Shown: piece after piece, positions 9,401 through 18,219 of the stretch
Layout of the letters: each line of letters opens with the position of its first letter
How positions within the stretch are numbered: the first letter of the stretch is position 1
NCBI GenBank assembly: GCA_030833525.1
Contig: JAURGZ010000001.1
Span: 1 to 64,000 of the forward strand
From: Bacteroidota bacterium
GTDB lineage: Bacteria; Bacteroidota; Bacteroidia; NS11-12g; UBA955
Reading direction: 5' to 3'
DNA length: 64,000 nucleotides
The notes under the pieces: generated by a model
Seen by the model: the letters and a program-made list of their open reading frames with translations, nothing else
Told to the model about the DNA's origin: nothing
The model's database searches: none
Program-made: the position numbers and the translations under genes

Positions 9401-9767
9401 TGCAGGTTTGGAGGAGTTGAGCCATTTGGAATACGTACTCAAGCCCACTGACAAAGGAGATTTGAAAACGGTGGCCGAGTTGCAGAGTCAACGCTTAGCA
9501 CTGGATTTGGCCATTAACGGAAACCGTGCCTTGGCGGGTCATGAATTTGAAACGCCTGAATCCATTACAGAACGCGCAGGAAACCTTTGGTATTATGCCA
9601 ATAGCTCTACCTATGGCCCGACTCTGAGTCACCAACAAGCCTTGTCAGAGGTTGCGCAAGAAATGCAGCAGGTGAGAGTCGATATGGCAGCCGTTTTAAA
9701 GGCGTATGAAGAACTTGTGATGTCTTTGCGTGACAAAGGCTATCCGACGCCGGTATTGTTTCGCTAA
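6498..9767 (+). CDS. Secreted BNR/Asp-box beta-propeller protein (sortilin/VPS10-like, often annotated glycosyl hydrolase)
   Basis: A 1089-residue protein. The N terminus MRKVLFVLCSIAAMTSGIAQ is a signal peptide, so it is exported. It contains many Asp-box (BNR) repeats: SSDGGKNFH, STDGGETWVQM, SIDGGKTWKKL, SKDFGESWVKQ, SPDRGNSWKAI, TQDGGLSWKTC, SFNGGKTWYNW. These form beta-propellers like those of the sortilin N-terminal and Ycf48-like proteins. The last ~170 residues are alpha-helical and probably coiled coil, after a beta-rich linker. Related Bacteroidota proteins are labelled glycosyl hydrolases, but no catalytic residues can be assigned. No T9SS C-terminal sorting domain is seen (the protein ends GYPTPVLFR), suggesting a periplasmic location. 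The start at 6498 is chosen for the signal peptide; an upstream in-frame start at 6402 would overlap the glycosyltransferase gene. Confidence 0.85.
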   Translation: MRKVLFVLCSIAAMTSGIAQSGDSMTKLLLGQVKFRNIGPAKTSGRVVDFAVNPDQPSQYYVATAYSGVWKTDNNGTTFQPIFDRYGTQSIGCVAINPQNVNEIFVGTGENNNQRSVGYGNGLYKSSDGGKNFHLVGLKNSEHIGNVVFHPSEKGTLYVSAYGPVWSKGGERGVYKSTDGGETWVQMHKVSDYTGCNEVHIDPSNPAIVYAAYHQRMRHEYTYLGGGPESAVYRSIDGGKTWKKLNGGLPGGDLGRIALALPADHKGWIYAMVEGSSDKGGIYLSKDFGESWVKQSSYQTSGNYYQELVLDPNDGETLFMLDTYLHGSSDAGKTVKPLSETYKHVDNHALWVDPSNSSHWLAGCDGGIYETYDKGAQWIFKSNLPITQFYRVSVDNSEPFYNVYGGTQDNYSLGGPSRNNSNNGIGSEEWFVTVGGDGFKSQIDPYNPNIVYAQWQYGGLIRFDRQTGEELDIKPHVGPGEPALRWNWDAPLLISRYNPARLYFAANRVFVSPDRGNSWKAISGDLSQQIDRNKLPIMDQIWGLDAVAKNQSTSIYGNITYLWESFHDSLTLFAGTDDGVVRYTQDGGLSWKTCSQNFPGAPANTFVSSIYSSRFDAQTLYVTLDNHRRGDYKPYVFKSTNLGKTWVAINTGIPANAPIKCFLEDYKNKDLLLVGHEFGMVISFNGGKTWYNWNGGLPPIAIKDMVFQEREDDLVVATFGRGFAVCDDFHVLRDLSGIGQSAALATMTGSSAKASSAILTVEKADLFGESSPLGRPGNGFVGSTRYFAPNPDFGAQIYFYNADEYKSIEDRRHEREKALATDKMAQVYPQKDSIYWESVEALPEYFIRIRLSTGTQSVAMISVPSGVGFKKVSWNLRYTDRSELPSGKNGKPESSDFVPEGLYVADLMRLHQGQWITLATGQPFEVRRLFSSSLAPALSQAEREIFQARAAEIRKELSLMLRLLKELNAGLEELSHLEYVLKPTDKGDLKTVAELQSQRLALDLAINGNRALAGHEFETPESITERAGNLWYYANSSTYGPTLSHQQALSEVAQEMQQVRVDMAAVLKAYEELVMSLRDKGYPTPVLFR

Positions 9768-9775
9768 AAGGCTTT

Positions 9776-10147
9776 ATGGCGGCGAAATTGACTAGCGATG
9801 AACGCATCGCCCGAATGACCTTGTCTTCGGTGTATCCTTTGTATAGGCAAAAGGTAGAAAGAAAGGGGAGAGGCGAAGCCGAATTGAAAACAATCTTGGC
9901 TTGGTTCCTGGCTGTCCAGTTGGAAGAATTCGATGCTCTTTTGGCTGAGCCCATTTCCTTCGAAGCCCTATTTCAAAACCGCCAGCTATGCGCAGAAACG
10001 GAACTGGTTGGCGGTAGCATCTGCGGCATTCGCATTGCTGACATAGACAATGAACTCACTCAAAAGGTAAGGCGCTTGGATAAAATTGTAGATGAACTGG
10101 CGCAGGGTAAGGCGTTATCCAAAATCATGCGCAAGTTGGATGTATGA
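9776..10147 (+). CDS. DUF2200 family protein
   Basis: A 123-residue small soluble protein that I recognise as DUF2200: the typical pattern RIARMTLSSVYPLYRQKVERKGR, then ILAWFLAVQLEEF, GGSICGIRI, and the helical end RRLDKIVDELAQGKALSKI. Its biochemical function is unknown. The gene begins 8 bases after the BNR-protein stop, so the two are probably co-transcribed. It ends before a bidirectional terminator. No signal peptide or membrane segment is present, so it acts in the cytoplasm while its upstream partner is exported; a functional link is not implied. Confidence 0.85.
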   Translation: MAAKLTSDERIARMTLSSVYPLYRQKVERKGRGEAELKTILAWFLAVQLEEFDALLAEPISFEALFQNRQLCAETELVGGSICGIRIADIDNELTQKVRRLDKIVDELAQGKALSKIMRKLDV

Positions 10148-10183
10148 ATGCGTCGACGTTATTTGCCTGATGAGGCAAGGCAT

Positions 10184-10214
10184 AAAAAAAGCCCCGAGCA
10201 ATCGGGGCTTTTTT
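10184..10214. terminator. Bidirectional Rho-independent terminator
   Basis: A 7-bp stem GCCCCGA / TCGGGGC (10191-10197, 10202-10208, loop GCAA) has seven A before it and six T after it. It lies between the convergent DUF2200 gene and the pyrophosphatase gene and can serve both. Confidence 0.9.
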
Positions 10215-10230
10215 ATGGAGCAAGAATGGA

Positions 10231-12678
10231 TTATTCGTGCCCTTCTTTGTCTTTGCAGCATGCCTTGGGAGCTTCCTCTTTTTTCTTGCAGCAATCTTTT
10301 TCGTCTTTTTTACAGTCTTGGCCGCTCTTGCAGTCCTTAGCCGGTTGACAAGCTGCGGTGCAAGGCATCAAGGCTCCGGTAGAATCAAAGTGGCTCATGC
10401 AAGCGGCCATCTCTTCTTCAGAGCAACCTTTGGCTTCACACTTGGCTTTGCACTGATCAGCGGTCATGCCTTCTTCGATGCACTCGTGTGCGGCACACAT
10501 GCCTTTGCTGTCACATTGTTCGGTTTTGGCTTCGCAGCCATCCATGTCTTGGCATTCGCCAGCAGAAGCACCCGAGATGTAGGGAGCGATGATCAAGGAA
10601 ACAATGGAAGTCAATTTGATCAAAATGTTCATGGAAGGACCACTGGTGTCTTTGAAAGGATCACCAACCGTATCACCGGTTACAGAGGCCTTGTGAGGCT
10701 CTGACTTCTTGTAGTATGTCTCGCCGTCGATGACTACCCCTTTTTCAAAAGATTTCTTGGCGTTGTCCCAAGCACCGCCGGCATTGTTTTGGAAAATACC
10801 CATCAATACGCCGCTTACGGTAATGCCGGCCAACATGCCACCCAATACCTCGGGTCCAAACAAGAAACCAACCAATACGGGAGACAACAAGGCAATGGCG
10901 CCAGGAGCCAACATTTCGCGAATAGAAGCTTTGGTCGAAATTTCTACACACTTCTCATATTCGGGTTCTGCTTTGTATTCCATGATGCCGGGAATCTCTT
11001 TGAATTGACGGCGAACTTCTTTGACCATGTCCATAGCGGCACGGCCTACGGCTGAAATAGCCAAAGCTGAGAAGATGAACGGTATCATGGCTCCGATGAA
11101 CAAGCCAGATAATACGTCGGCTTTGTAAATGTCAATGCTGTCAATGCCCGCTACACCTACGAAGGCGGCAAACAAGGCCAATGAGGTCAAGGCCGCTGAA
11201 GCGATGGCAAAACCTTTACCAGTAGCAGCAGTAGTGTTGCCTACGGCATCCAAAATGTCGGTACGACCGCGAACCTCTTCGGGCAATTCGCTCATTTCAG
11301 CAATACCGCCGGCATTGTCAGCGATAGGGCCGAAGGCGTCAATAGCCAACTGCATGGCTGTAGTGGCCATCATGCCCGCAGCCGCAATGGCTACACCGTA
11401 CAAACCGGCGAAGGCAAATGAACCGTAAATACCCGCAGCCAAAACCAAAATGGGGATCACGGTTGATTCCATACCAATGGCCAATCCGCCGATGATGTTA
11501 GTAGCGTGACCGGTAGCCGATTGTTGAATGATGCTGTTGACAGGGCGCTTACCCATAGCGGTATAGTATTCGGTAACAATGCTCATCAAAGCACCCACTA
11601 CCAAACCGACCATAATGGCTCCAAAAACTTGGCCTGAAGTGAAGATCACTCCGCGCAGTTCCATTTCAGCGGGCAACATCCAATCTACGATGAAGTAACA
11701 GGCTATGCCGGTGAAAATGATGGAAGACCAGTTGCCCATGTTCAAGGCGTTTTGAACATTGCCATCTTCGCCTTTGATGCGCACAAACCAGGTGCCCATG
11801 ATGGAGAAAACAATGCCCAAACCGGCGATCAACATGGGGAGCAAAATGGGGGACAAGCCACCGAAATTGTCTACCACAATGATTTCGCGACCCAAAACCA
11901 TGGTAGCCAAAATGGTAGCCACGTATGAGCCAAACAAATCGGCACCCATACCCGCAACGTCACCTACGTTATCACCCACGTTATCGGCGATGGTTGCAGG
12001 GTTGCGTGGATCGTCTTCGGGAATGCCGGCTTCTACTTTTCCTACCAAGTCAGCTCCCACGTCAGCAGCTTTTGTATAAATACCGCCACCCACGCGAGCG
12101 AACAACGCAATGGATTCAGCACCCAACGAGAAACCCGTCAATACTTCGATCGTACGTTCCATGCCTTCGGTGCCCATGCCTTCTCCAAACATTTTGTAGA
12201 AAATGATGAACAAACCGCCCAAACCCAATACGGCCAAACCGGCAACACCCAGACCCATAACGGTTCCTCCATTGAAGGAAACACGCAATGCATTGGGCAA
12301 GCTCGTTTTAGCAGCTTGAGTGGTACGAACGTTCGCTTTGGTTGCGATGTTCATGCCAAAATAGCCAGCGGTGGCAGAGAAAAATGCACCGATCAAGAAG
12401 GCTACGGCAATCAGCCAATGCGAATGAATGGCACGACCGTTAACTTCGGTGATGGTACCGCTGTAAGCCAACAAAACGGCGGCTACAATGGCGAAATAGC
12501 TTAACACTTTCCACTCGGCGCGCAAGAAAGCCATGGCGCCTTTGGCAATTTTGGAGGCCAGGTTTTGCATTTTTTCATCACCGGCGTCTTGCTTGCCTAC
12601 CCATGCGCTTTTCAGGGCCATCACGACGAGGCCTAATACACCCAGGGCGGGAATCAAATAAAGAATCGAACTGTTCAT
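10231..12678 (-). CDS. hppA: Membrane ion-translocating pyrophosphatase with Cys-rich C-terminal extension
   Basis: An 815-residue integral membrane pyrophosphatase. It couples hydrolysis of pyrophosphate to pumping of H+ or Na+ across the cytoplasmic membrane. The family core (about 1-700, ~16 membrane spans) includes the pyrophosphate-binding Asp cluster [20 protein letters not shown] and [18 protein letters not shown]. The sequence [18 protein letters not shown] has Ala and Gly where K+-independent enzymes have Lys and Thr, so a K+-dependent enzyme is expected; H+ versus Na+ specificity is not decided. Residues 707-815 form an extra tail with 17 Cys and many Lys/Glu, not part of the canonical fold; known structures place the C terminus outside the cytoplasm, hence probably periplasmic here. 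Terminator-bounded single gene. The ~97-base gap to the next gene downstream of its start holds no gene; a weak TAATTTCG box is the only promoter candidate. Confidence 0.95.
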   Translation of the reverse strand: MNSSILYLIPALGVLGLVVMALKSAWVGKQDAGDEKMQNLASKIAKGAMAFLRAEWKVLSYFAIVAAVLLAYSGTITEVNGRAIHSHWLIAVAFLIGAFFSATAGYFGMNIATKANVRTTQAAKTSLPNALRVSFNGGTVMGLGVAGLAVLGLGGLFIIFYKMFGEGMGTEGMERTIEVLTGFSLGAESIALFARVGGGIYTKAADVGADLVGKVEAGIPEDDPRNPATIADNVGDNVGDVAGMGADLFGSYVATILATMVLGREIIVVDNFGGLSPILLPMLIAGLGIVFSIMGTWFVRIKGEDGNVQNALNMGNWSSIIFTGIACYFIVDWMLPAEMELRGVIFTSGQVFGAIMVGLVVGALMSIVTEYYTAMGKRPVNSIIQQSATGHATNIIGGLAIGMESTVIPILVLAAGIYGSFAFAGLYGVAIAAAGMMATTAMQLAIDAFGPIADNAGGIAEMSELPEEVRGRTDILDAVGNTTAATGKGFAIASAALTSLALFAAFVGVAGIDSIDIYKADVLSGLFIGAMIPFIFSALAISAVGRAAMDMVKEVRRQFKEIPGIMEYKAEPEYEKCVEISTKASIREMLAPGAIALLSPVLVGFLFGPEVLGGMLAGITVSGVLMGIFQNNAGGAWDNAKKSFEKGVVIDGETYYKKSEPHKASVTGDTVGDPFKDTSGPSMNILIKLTSIVSLIIAPYISGASAGECQDMDGCEAKTEQCDSKGMCAAHECIEEGMTADQCKAKCEAKGCSEEEMAACMSHFDSTGALMPCTAACQPAKDCKSGQDCKKDEKDCCKKKEEAPKACCKDKEGHE

Positions 12679-12775
12679 AAATCTTGGCTATATACTATAG
12701 TAAGGGGCGCGAAATTAACCCTTTGCAGTGAAAACGTAAAAGGTTTCCACCAATCAGCCGCTAAACTTTTTAGTC

Positions 12776-14812
12776 TTAAGGCGTTTGAATGATCAAAGGT
12801 TGGCTGAATCTCACAGAGCTGAGTTCAAGCGAAAGGGAATAAATTCCGGGGGAAACAGCCCATTTCAATTGAGCTTGGCCTGCCGCGGAATTGACCTTGC
12901 CTTGGTGCAGCATTCGACCACTTGCATCGAGCAGTTCCCAATTCCATGGCCCATCGATGGGTAATCCCGCGATTTGAATCTCGCCCTGACTAGGCTGGGG
13001 GTATATGGAGAGGCTGGGGGAGGCCCACTCTTCACCAGAGGCCATGCGGGTGCTTCCAAACTGGGCAGCACTGGTTTGCCAATAGGTTCCTGAACCGGTT
13101 TCTATGAGCTCCACGCTTCGCACGGCGTACAGGGTTCCTGCATCGATGAGCATTCGGTCTTCAAAAACCAACTCGGTCAAGGGTTCGCGATTCAATTGGT
13201 ACCAGATGCGATTGACGGTATCAACTCGGTAAACGTTGTAGCCGGCTACGGTTTCGCTGCAAGCGTCCCAGCGCAGCCAATTGGAGCCCAATTGGCGTTG
13301 AACCCTCAGGGCCCCAGGTCGGGGACTTGGACTCATTTCCAGGGTTGGGTCGCCCATAAGGGCGATGAAAACGCCTTTCCAAGAGCCGTTGAACGAGCCG
13401 TTGAAGTAATCATTGACATTGTTTTGAGTGATGCGAGCTCCGTAGCCCATGTGCATACCCATGCCCATGTGGTGTACATACCATTTGGGAATGCCGCCCC
13501 AAAAACAGCTCAAACTGCCGGCAGCCAAGGCTGAACGCATCAGGTTGTTTTTGATGTCCCAATCGCCAAAATAACTGCCTGCAAGCATGGTGAAAGCATT
13601 GAAGAAACTGTCTTTTTGTGCCGCAAATTGAGCCGAAGTTCCCACTCCGTTGCAGCTGGTGTAGCTGCCGGCTCCGCAGCCATAGCTCCACAAATAGGAC
13701 CGATTTTTTTGACTACTGAGGTAGTCAGCGGCATCGTTGGTGCTAGACAGGGGCAACAAAGCAGCAAAATTGTGGTAGCCGCTAGAGGCTAAATTCAAGC
13801 CTGTAAAGTTGTTGTCGATCAGCGCGATCTTCTCAAATTGAGAGCGCTTCAGGCCGTAATGCCAATCCATGCTGCGTCGCAAATATTGGCGAGTCAAGGC
13901 GGTGTCGTCCTTGTTAAAGGCATCCATTTGGTAGAAATCGGCTCGGCCCATGTCCAATTCTACTTGGTTGGCTATGACACTTTGGTCGAATTTGCCATCA
14001 CCCGGGACATTGTGATGCCGCGTTTGATTGCCGGTGGTGCAACTCACGGTTTCGTCTGTGTAATTGCCTTTCAAGTCGCCGTAATAAGCATCGGCAGGCC
14101 ATGCACCGGTATGGTTTCCAACCCCTTCTACGTGTCCATCTGGCGGCGGACGATCGCCCGAATTGGAAAAGTAGCCACTGTAGGGCACGGGAACATGGCC
14201 TATGATGTACAAAGCGCTGGGCTGGAATTTGCTTTGATTGCAAAAGGCGAGAATTCGGGTTTTTACAGCCGCGGCGCTTTCGCCTCTGCCGGCGTACAGG
14301 CAGTCAGAAAACCAACCTCGTGCCAAGAGGTTCTCACGCAGTTCTTGTATGTCCTGAGATAAGGCACCTATATAAGCACTGTCGATGAGCAATAACATGT
14401 GGCCTCGCTGCGCTCGGCCAAAAAACCATGAACTATCAGGTGCTACCCGAAAAGCCTCATTGCCCGCATAGGTAAATCCAAAGGCTTCGAACCCGCCGCT
14501 GGTATTCACTTTGGCCACCAAGTATTCCATGGCTTGACCGGGAAGCAAGTCGGGATCGGTCCATGAAGTGTCGCCAGAAGTCCCGGAAATGTTGATCAAG
14601 GGACTGCCCCAATCGCCGTTGGTATGAATCAAGTTGCGTTTGTAGATGCGAAAGGTGCCGCTGTAGGTCTCGGGTTTCCATTCCAAGCGCAAACCATTTT
14701 CGCCCAATGCCTCTGCATGGAAACGATGAACCTGAGTTTTGGCGACTTGGGCTAGGAGAGAAGAGCCTGCCAAAAGTGCCAGCAACGAGCAAATTCGTGG
14801 GTTAATATTCAT
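12776..14812 (-). CDS. T9SS type A cargo, C25 (gingipain)-like caspase-fold protein
   Basis: A 678-residue exported protein. It starts with a signal peptide (MNINPRICSLLALLAGSSLLAQ), then a fibronectin type III-like domain (~30-110), a large alpha/beta region (~120-500), a second FnIII-like domain (~505-600) and a type A T9SS sorting domain (LSIYPQPSQGEIQIAG, then SPGIYSLSLELS). The alpha/beta region recalls peptidase C25: ALYIIGHVPVPYSGYF, PADAYYGDLKG, a candidate Cys in YLWSYGCGAGSYTSC, and GVFIALMGDPTLEMSP like the C25 LGDPTL strand. The His-Gly usually found upstream of the Cys is not obvious, so peptidase activity is uncertain. The start at 14812 rather than 14830 gives the better signal peptide. 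A near-match -7 box (TATAATTG, 14820-14827 minus) lies 7 bases upstream. Divergent from nuoI. Confidence 0.75.
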   Translation of the reverse strand: MNINPRICSLLALLAGSSLLAQVAKTQVHRFHAEALGENGLRLEWKPETYSGTFRIYKRNLIHTNGDWGSPLINISGTSGDTSWTDPDLLPGQAMEYLVAKVNTSGGFEAFGFTYAGNEAFRVAPDSSWFFGRAQRGHMLLLIDSAYIGALSQDIQELRENLLARGWFSDCLYAGRGESAAAVKTRILAFCNQSKFQPSALYIIGHVPVPYSGYFSNSGDRPPPDGHVEGVGNHTGAWPADAYYGDLKGNYTDETVSCTTGNQTRHHNVPGDGKFDQSVIANQVELDMGRADFYQMDAFNKDDTALTRQYLRRSMDWHYGLKRSQFEKIALIDNNFTGLNLASSGYHNFAALLPLSSTNDAADYLSSQKNRSYLWSYGCGAGSYTSCNGVGTSAQFAAQKDSFFNAFTMLAGSYFGDWDIKNNLMRSALAAGSLSCFWGGIPKWYVHHMGMGMHMGYGARITQNNVNDYFNGSFNGSWKGVFIALMGDPTLEMSPSPRPGALRVQRQLGSNWLRWDACSETVAGYNVYRVDTVNRIWYQLNREPLTELVFEDRMLIDAGTLYAVRSVELIETGSGTYWQTSAAQFGSTRMASGEEWASPSLSIYPQPSQGEIQIAGLPIDGPWNWELLDASGRMLHQGKVNSAAGQAQLKWAVSPGIYSLSLELSSVRFSQPLIIQTP

Positions 14813-14831
14813 GGCACAGCAATTATACAAA

Positions 14832-14866
14832 TTGCCTGAGACAAACAGGGAAAAGCCTTAAATTTG
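14832..14866 (+). promoter_or_regulatory. Promoter of the nuoI-N operon
   Basis: TTG at 14832 and an exact TAAATTTG box at 14859-14866 have the spacing of Bacteroidota -33/-7 promoters (27 bases between first bases). The predicted start of transcription is near 14872, leaving a ~55-base leader before the nuoI ATG. Confidence 0.65.
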
Positions 14867-14927
14867 CGCCGCGCGGGTGTGTGCTGCGAGCACAAGAAAA
14901 ACCCAGCATAAAGGCCAACAGAATTCA

Positions 14928-15473
14928 ATGGAGAAACTGAGCAATCGATCTAAGTTGGTGGTCAACAAAGAGATGAGCTTTTCAGAGCGCATCTATTTGC
15001 CAGCCATCCTCAAAGGAATGGCGATTACCTTGAAGCATTTTTTCAAGCCCGCCGCCACGGTGAAATATCCTGAGCAAACGCGCCCTATGTCTTCCATATA
15101 CCGAGGACAACACGTGTTGAAGCGCGATGAATCGGGTCGTGAGCGTTGCACCGCCTGCGGTTTGTGTGCAGTGGCTTGTCCTGCAGAAGCCATCACCATG
15201 GTGGCCTCTGAGCGCGAAAAAGGCGAGGAACATTTGTACCGGGAAGAGAAATATGCATCGACTTATGAAATCAACATGCTTCGTTGCATTTTTTGCGGTC
15301 TATGCGAAGAAGCTTGCCCCAAGCAAGCCATTTTCTTGACCGATCGCATTGTCGATGCTGATTTTGGTCGTGGCGAATTCATATACGGCAAAGACCGATT
15401 GGTAGAGCCCGTAGACGAGCGAGTGGATGTCTCAAAGCGCCAAGTTTGGTCCTATAACAACGAAAACGCATGA
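14928..15473 (+). CDS. nuoI: NADH-quinone oxidoreductase subunit I (NuoI)
   Basis: A 181-residue peripheral subunit of complex I carrying two [4Fe-4S] clusters (N6a, N6b) that relay electrons toward cluster N2 and quinone. Both cluster motifs are intact: CTACGLCAVACP at about residues 75-86 and CIFCGLCEEACP at about 120-131. The N-terminal amphipathic region (AILKGMAITLKHFFKP) contacts the membrane arm. The ATG at 14928 is chosen over the GTG at 14877 because the family starts close to this Met. Its stop overlaps the nuoJ start by ATGA. It is the first gene of the local nuo block; nuoA-H are not in the window. Confidence 0.95.
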   Translation: MEKLSNRSKLVVNKEMSFSERIYLPAILKGMAITLKHFFKPAATVKYPEQTRPMSSIYRGQHVLKRDESGRERCTACGLCAVACPAEAITMVASEREKGEEHLYREEKYASTYEINMLRCIFCGLCEEACPKQAIFLTDRIVDADFGRGEFIYGKDRLVEPVDERVDVSKRQVWSYNNENA

Positions 15474-16015
15474 GTTCTTTGCCCATTCCTTTTTTGGTCT
15501 TGTCTTTTTTGACCATTCTCTGCGCCTTGTATGTGGTTTCGAGTAAGAACCCCGTGCACAGCGTGTTGGCCTTAATCGTGGCTTTCTTTAGCATTTCAGC
15601 GCATTATGTGTTGTTGAATGCTCAGTTCTTGGCCATTGTCAACCTCATGGTCTACGCCGGCGCCATCATGGTGCTCTTCTTGTTCGTGCTCATGCTCCTG
15701 AATTTGGGTAAAGCCGCTGAGCCCATCAAGTCCAATGCCTGGGCCATTTCGGCCGCCATCTCTGCCGGAAGCATTTTGTTGATTTTAACCGCAGCCTTTC
15801 AGCGCAGCGGTGAACAAGTGTATCGCAACCCCTCAGACTCGGTGGGTTTGGTGAAAAATTTGGGTAAGGTCTTATTCGGGGAGTATTTGATACCCTTTGA
15901 ATTGTCTGGGGCTTTGTTCATAGGCGCCATGGTAGGGGCTGTTCTGCTCGGCAAGCGCGATTCGGGTGATCACGAATCGGCGGCCTTGGCTGAAGAGAAA
16001 GGAGAAAACGCATGA
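15470..16015 (+). CDS. nuoJ: NADH-quinone oxidoreductase subunit J (NuoJ)
   Basis: A 181-residue, five-span membrane subunit of complex I (ND6 homologue). Recognised from VVSSKNPVHSVLALIVAFF and AIVNLMVYAGAIMVLFLFVLMLLN, the pi-bulge helix region linking the quinone site to the proton channels. It overlaps nuoI and nuoK by four bases (ATGA) at both ends, indicating translational coupling. The C-terminal segment after the last span is short and charged (KRDSGDHESAALAEEKGENA). Confidence 0.95.
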   Translation: MSSLPIPFLVLSFLTILCALYVVSSKNPVHSVLALIVAFFSISAHYVLLNAQFLAIVNLMVYAGAIMVLFLFVLMLLNLGKAAEPIKSNAWAISAAISAGSILLILTAAFQRSGEQVYRNPSDSVGLVKNLGKVLFGEYLIPFELSGALFIGAMVGAVLLGKRDSGDHESAALAEEKGENA

Positions 16016-16332
16016 ATACTGTTTTTCAACAGGTTGATATAAGCCATTACATTTACCTCAGCACGGTGCTTTTCTGCATTGGATTGTTCGGGGTTTTGTT
16101 TCGGCGCAATGCCATCGTGCTTTTGATGTGCATCGAACTGATGCTCAATTCGGTGAATTTGTTGTTGACCGCATTTTCGACCTACATGGGCGATTCGAGT
16201 GGTCAACTTTTTGTGTTCTTTATCATGGTAGTAGCCGCAGCTGAAGCCGCTGTGGGTCTGGCCATTTTGGTGATGATTTACCGAAATACGCGCAGTACGA
16301 CTGTCAACTTCTTAAGCAATTTGAAAGGCTAA
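16012..16332 (+). CDS. nuoK: NADH-quinone oxidoreductase subunit K (NuoK)
   Basis: A 106-residue, three-span subunit (ND4L homologue) with the conserved membrane Glu in MCIELMLNSVNLLL (second helix) and the second Glu in AAAEAAVGLAILV (third helix), both part of the proton path. Length is normal for the family. ATGA overlap with nuoJ; 2 bases separate it from nuoL. Confidence 0.95.
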   Translation: MNTVFQQVDISHYIYLSTVLFCIGLFGVLFRRNAIVLLMCIELMLNSVNLLLTAFSTYMGDSSGQLFVFFIMVVAAAEAAVGLAILVMIYRNTRSTTVNFLSNLKG

Positions 16333-16334
16333 TC

Positions 16335-18218
16335 ATGGGATTGTATGCATTGATATTGTGGCCCTTGTTGGGTTTTGCCATCAACGGTTTGTTGGGTTCT
16401 AAGTTGCCCAAAACAGTGGTGGGAATGATCGGTACAGCGGCTGTACTCATTCCTTTTGTGAGTGCGGTTTCCATGTGGGGAGCCGTTCAAGAAGGTGCTT
16501 TAGTTAGCCGGGCCTTTACATTTTTACAAGTGGGCGATTTGCACATAGAGTTCAAACTGCTGCTCGATCGCTTGAGCCTGGTGATGGCCTTGGTGATTAC
16601 CGGTATTGGCACCTTGATTCACCTGTATTCCATGGCTTACATGGCTGAAGATGCCGGTTTTTATAAGTTTTTCGCTTACCTAAACCTGTTTGTATTCAAC
16701 ATGTTGATTTTGGTTCTGGGAGCCAATTTCATGATGCTTTTCTTCGGCTGGGAAGGGGTAGGACTTTGCTCTTACTTGCTCATTGGCTTTTGGTACCACA
16801 ACCCCGAATTTGGTTATGCAGCTCGCAAAGCCTTTGTGATGAACCGCATAGGTGACTTGGGCTTGTTGTTGGGACTGTTTTTGGTGATCCAACATTTTGG
16901 TAGTCTGGACTATCAAGTGGTATTCAGCGAGGTAGCCAAGGTGTCGCATCCTCAGTGGGTGTACACGAGCATCGCTGTTTTGTTGTTTATAGGTGCCATG
17001 GGTAAGAGTGCTCAAATTCCTTTGTACACTTGGTTGCCCGATGCCATGGCGGGTCCAACCCCTGTGTCAGCCCTGATTCACGCCGCTACCATGGTAACAG
17101 CCGGTGTCTATTTGGTGGTTCGCAGCGAGGCTTTATACGCATTGGCGCCAGTGGCCCGCGATTTGATATTGTACATAGGCTTGGCAACAAGCTTGATGGC
17201 GGCCTTCATCGGTTTGAAACAAAACGACATCAAAAAGGTGCTGGCCTATTCAACGGTTTCTCAGCTGGGTTTGATGTTCATCGCTTTGGGTTGCGGGGCT
17301 TATTCAGCCGCCATGTTCCATTTGGTGACCCACGCCTTCTTCAAAGCCCTGTTGTTTTTGGGCTCGGGTTCGGTCATTCACGGCATGCACCACGAACAAG
17401 ACATTCGCCGCATGGGCGGTTTGCGCAAGGCCATGCCCTTGACCTATTGGACCTTCTTAATCGGTACGCTGGCCATCAGCGGTTTCCCCTTCTTGTCAGG
17501 ATTCTTTTCCAAAGACGAAATTTTGCTTCACACCTTCCAACACAGCCCAGTGGTTTATGCCTTGGCCGTGTTTTCGGCTGGTTTGACTGGAATTTACATG
17601 TTCCGCATGTTTTTCTTGACGTTCCACGGTACGTATCGCAATTCGCATTATCCCTTTGAAAAAGTGCACGAAAGCCCAGCCTTGATGACCATTCCTTTGG
17701 CCATTTTGGCGGTTTTGAGTGTATTGGGAGGTTTGTTGAATTTGCCTCATTACTTAACCCATAACATGGCTGAGGGCTTGGCTCATTGGTTGGCCCCCTT
17801 GTTTGTTTTCGGTGACGCTAGCGTTCATGTGGAGGCTTCCACTGAATGGGCATTGCTGGGCGTTGCCGTCTCTGTTTTTGCCATTGCCTTCTTTTGGATG
17901 CGCCATAAATACATCAGCCAGGGAGCTGTAGCCGAAGAAGATGCAGATATGCCTGCTTCTGGGTCTGTGCTGGCTCACAAGTTTTACGTAGACGAGTTGT
18001 ACGATAGTTTGTTTGCTCGCCCTTTGCAGCGTCTAGGCGAGTGGATGTACCGAGTCTTGGATCGCAAGGGCTTTGTTCAAGGAACCGATGCCTTGGGAGC
18101 CATTACCCTCTGGAAAGCTAGAGTGGCAGCCCGTCTTCAATCGGGTAACATAGAATTGTATTTGATTATCATGGTGCTGGCAGCGGCGCTGATGTTGGGC
18201 CTGGAAATGTTTGCATAA
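16335..18218 (+). CDS. nuoL: NADH-quinone oxidoreductase subunit L (NuoL)
   Basis: A 627-residue antiporter-like subunit (ND5 homologue) at the distal end of the membrane arm. Visible family features: the FFGWEGVGLCSYLLIGFWY helix with the conserved Glu, KSAQIPLYTWLPDAMAGPTPVSALIH-region with its Lys and the following ATMVTAGVYLVVR, KKVLAYSTVSQLGLMF with the Lys of the channel, and the long C-terminal lateral helix region with a final transmembrane anchor (YLIIMVLAAALMLGLEMF). Length and order are normal. It lies between nuoK and nuoM with minimal spacing. Confidence 0.95.
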   Translation: MGLYALILWPLLGFAINGLLGSKLPKTVVGMIGTAAVLIPFVSAVSMWGAVQEGALVSRAFTFLQVGDLHIEFKLLLDRLSLVMALVITGIGTLIHLYSMAYMAEDAGFYKFFAYLNLFVFNMLILVLGANFMMLFFGWEGVGLCSYLLIGFWYHNPEFGYAARKAFVMNRIGDLGLLLGLFLVIQHFGSLDYQVVFSEVAKVSHPQWVYTSIAVLLFIGAMGKSAQIPLYTWLPDAMAGPTPVSALIHAATMVTAGVYLVVRSEALYALAPVARDLILYIGLATSLMAAFIGLKQNDIKKVLAYSTVSQLGLMFIALGCGAYSAAMFHLVTHAFFKALLFLGSGSVIHGMHHEQDIRRMGGLRKAMPLTYWTFLIGTLAISGFPFLSGFFSKDEILLHTFQHSPVVYALAVFSAGLTGIYMFRMFFLTFHGTYRNSHYPFEKVHESPALMTIPLAILAVLSVLGGLLNLPHYLTHNMAEGLAHWLAPLFVFGDASVHVEASTEWALLGVAVSVFAIAFFWMRHKYISQGAVAEEDADMPASGSVLAHKFYVDELYDSLFARPLQRLGEWMYRVLDRKGFVQGTDALGAITLWKARVAARLQSGNIELYLIIMVLAAALMLGLEMFA

Positions 18219-18219
18219 T

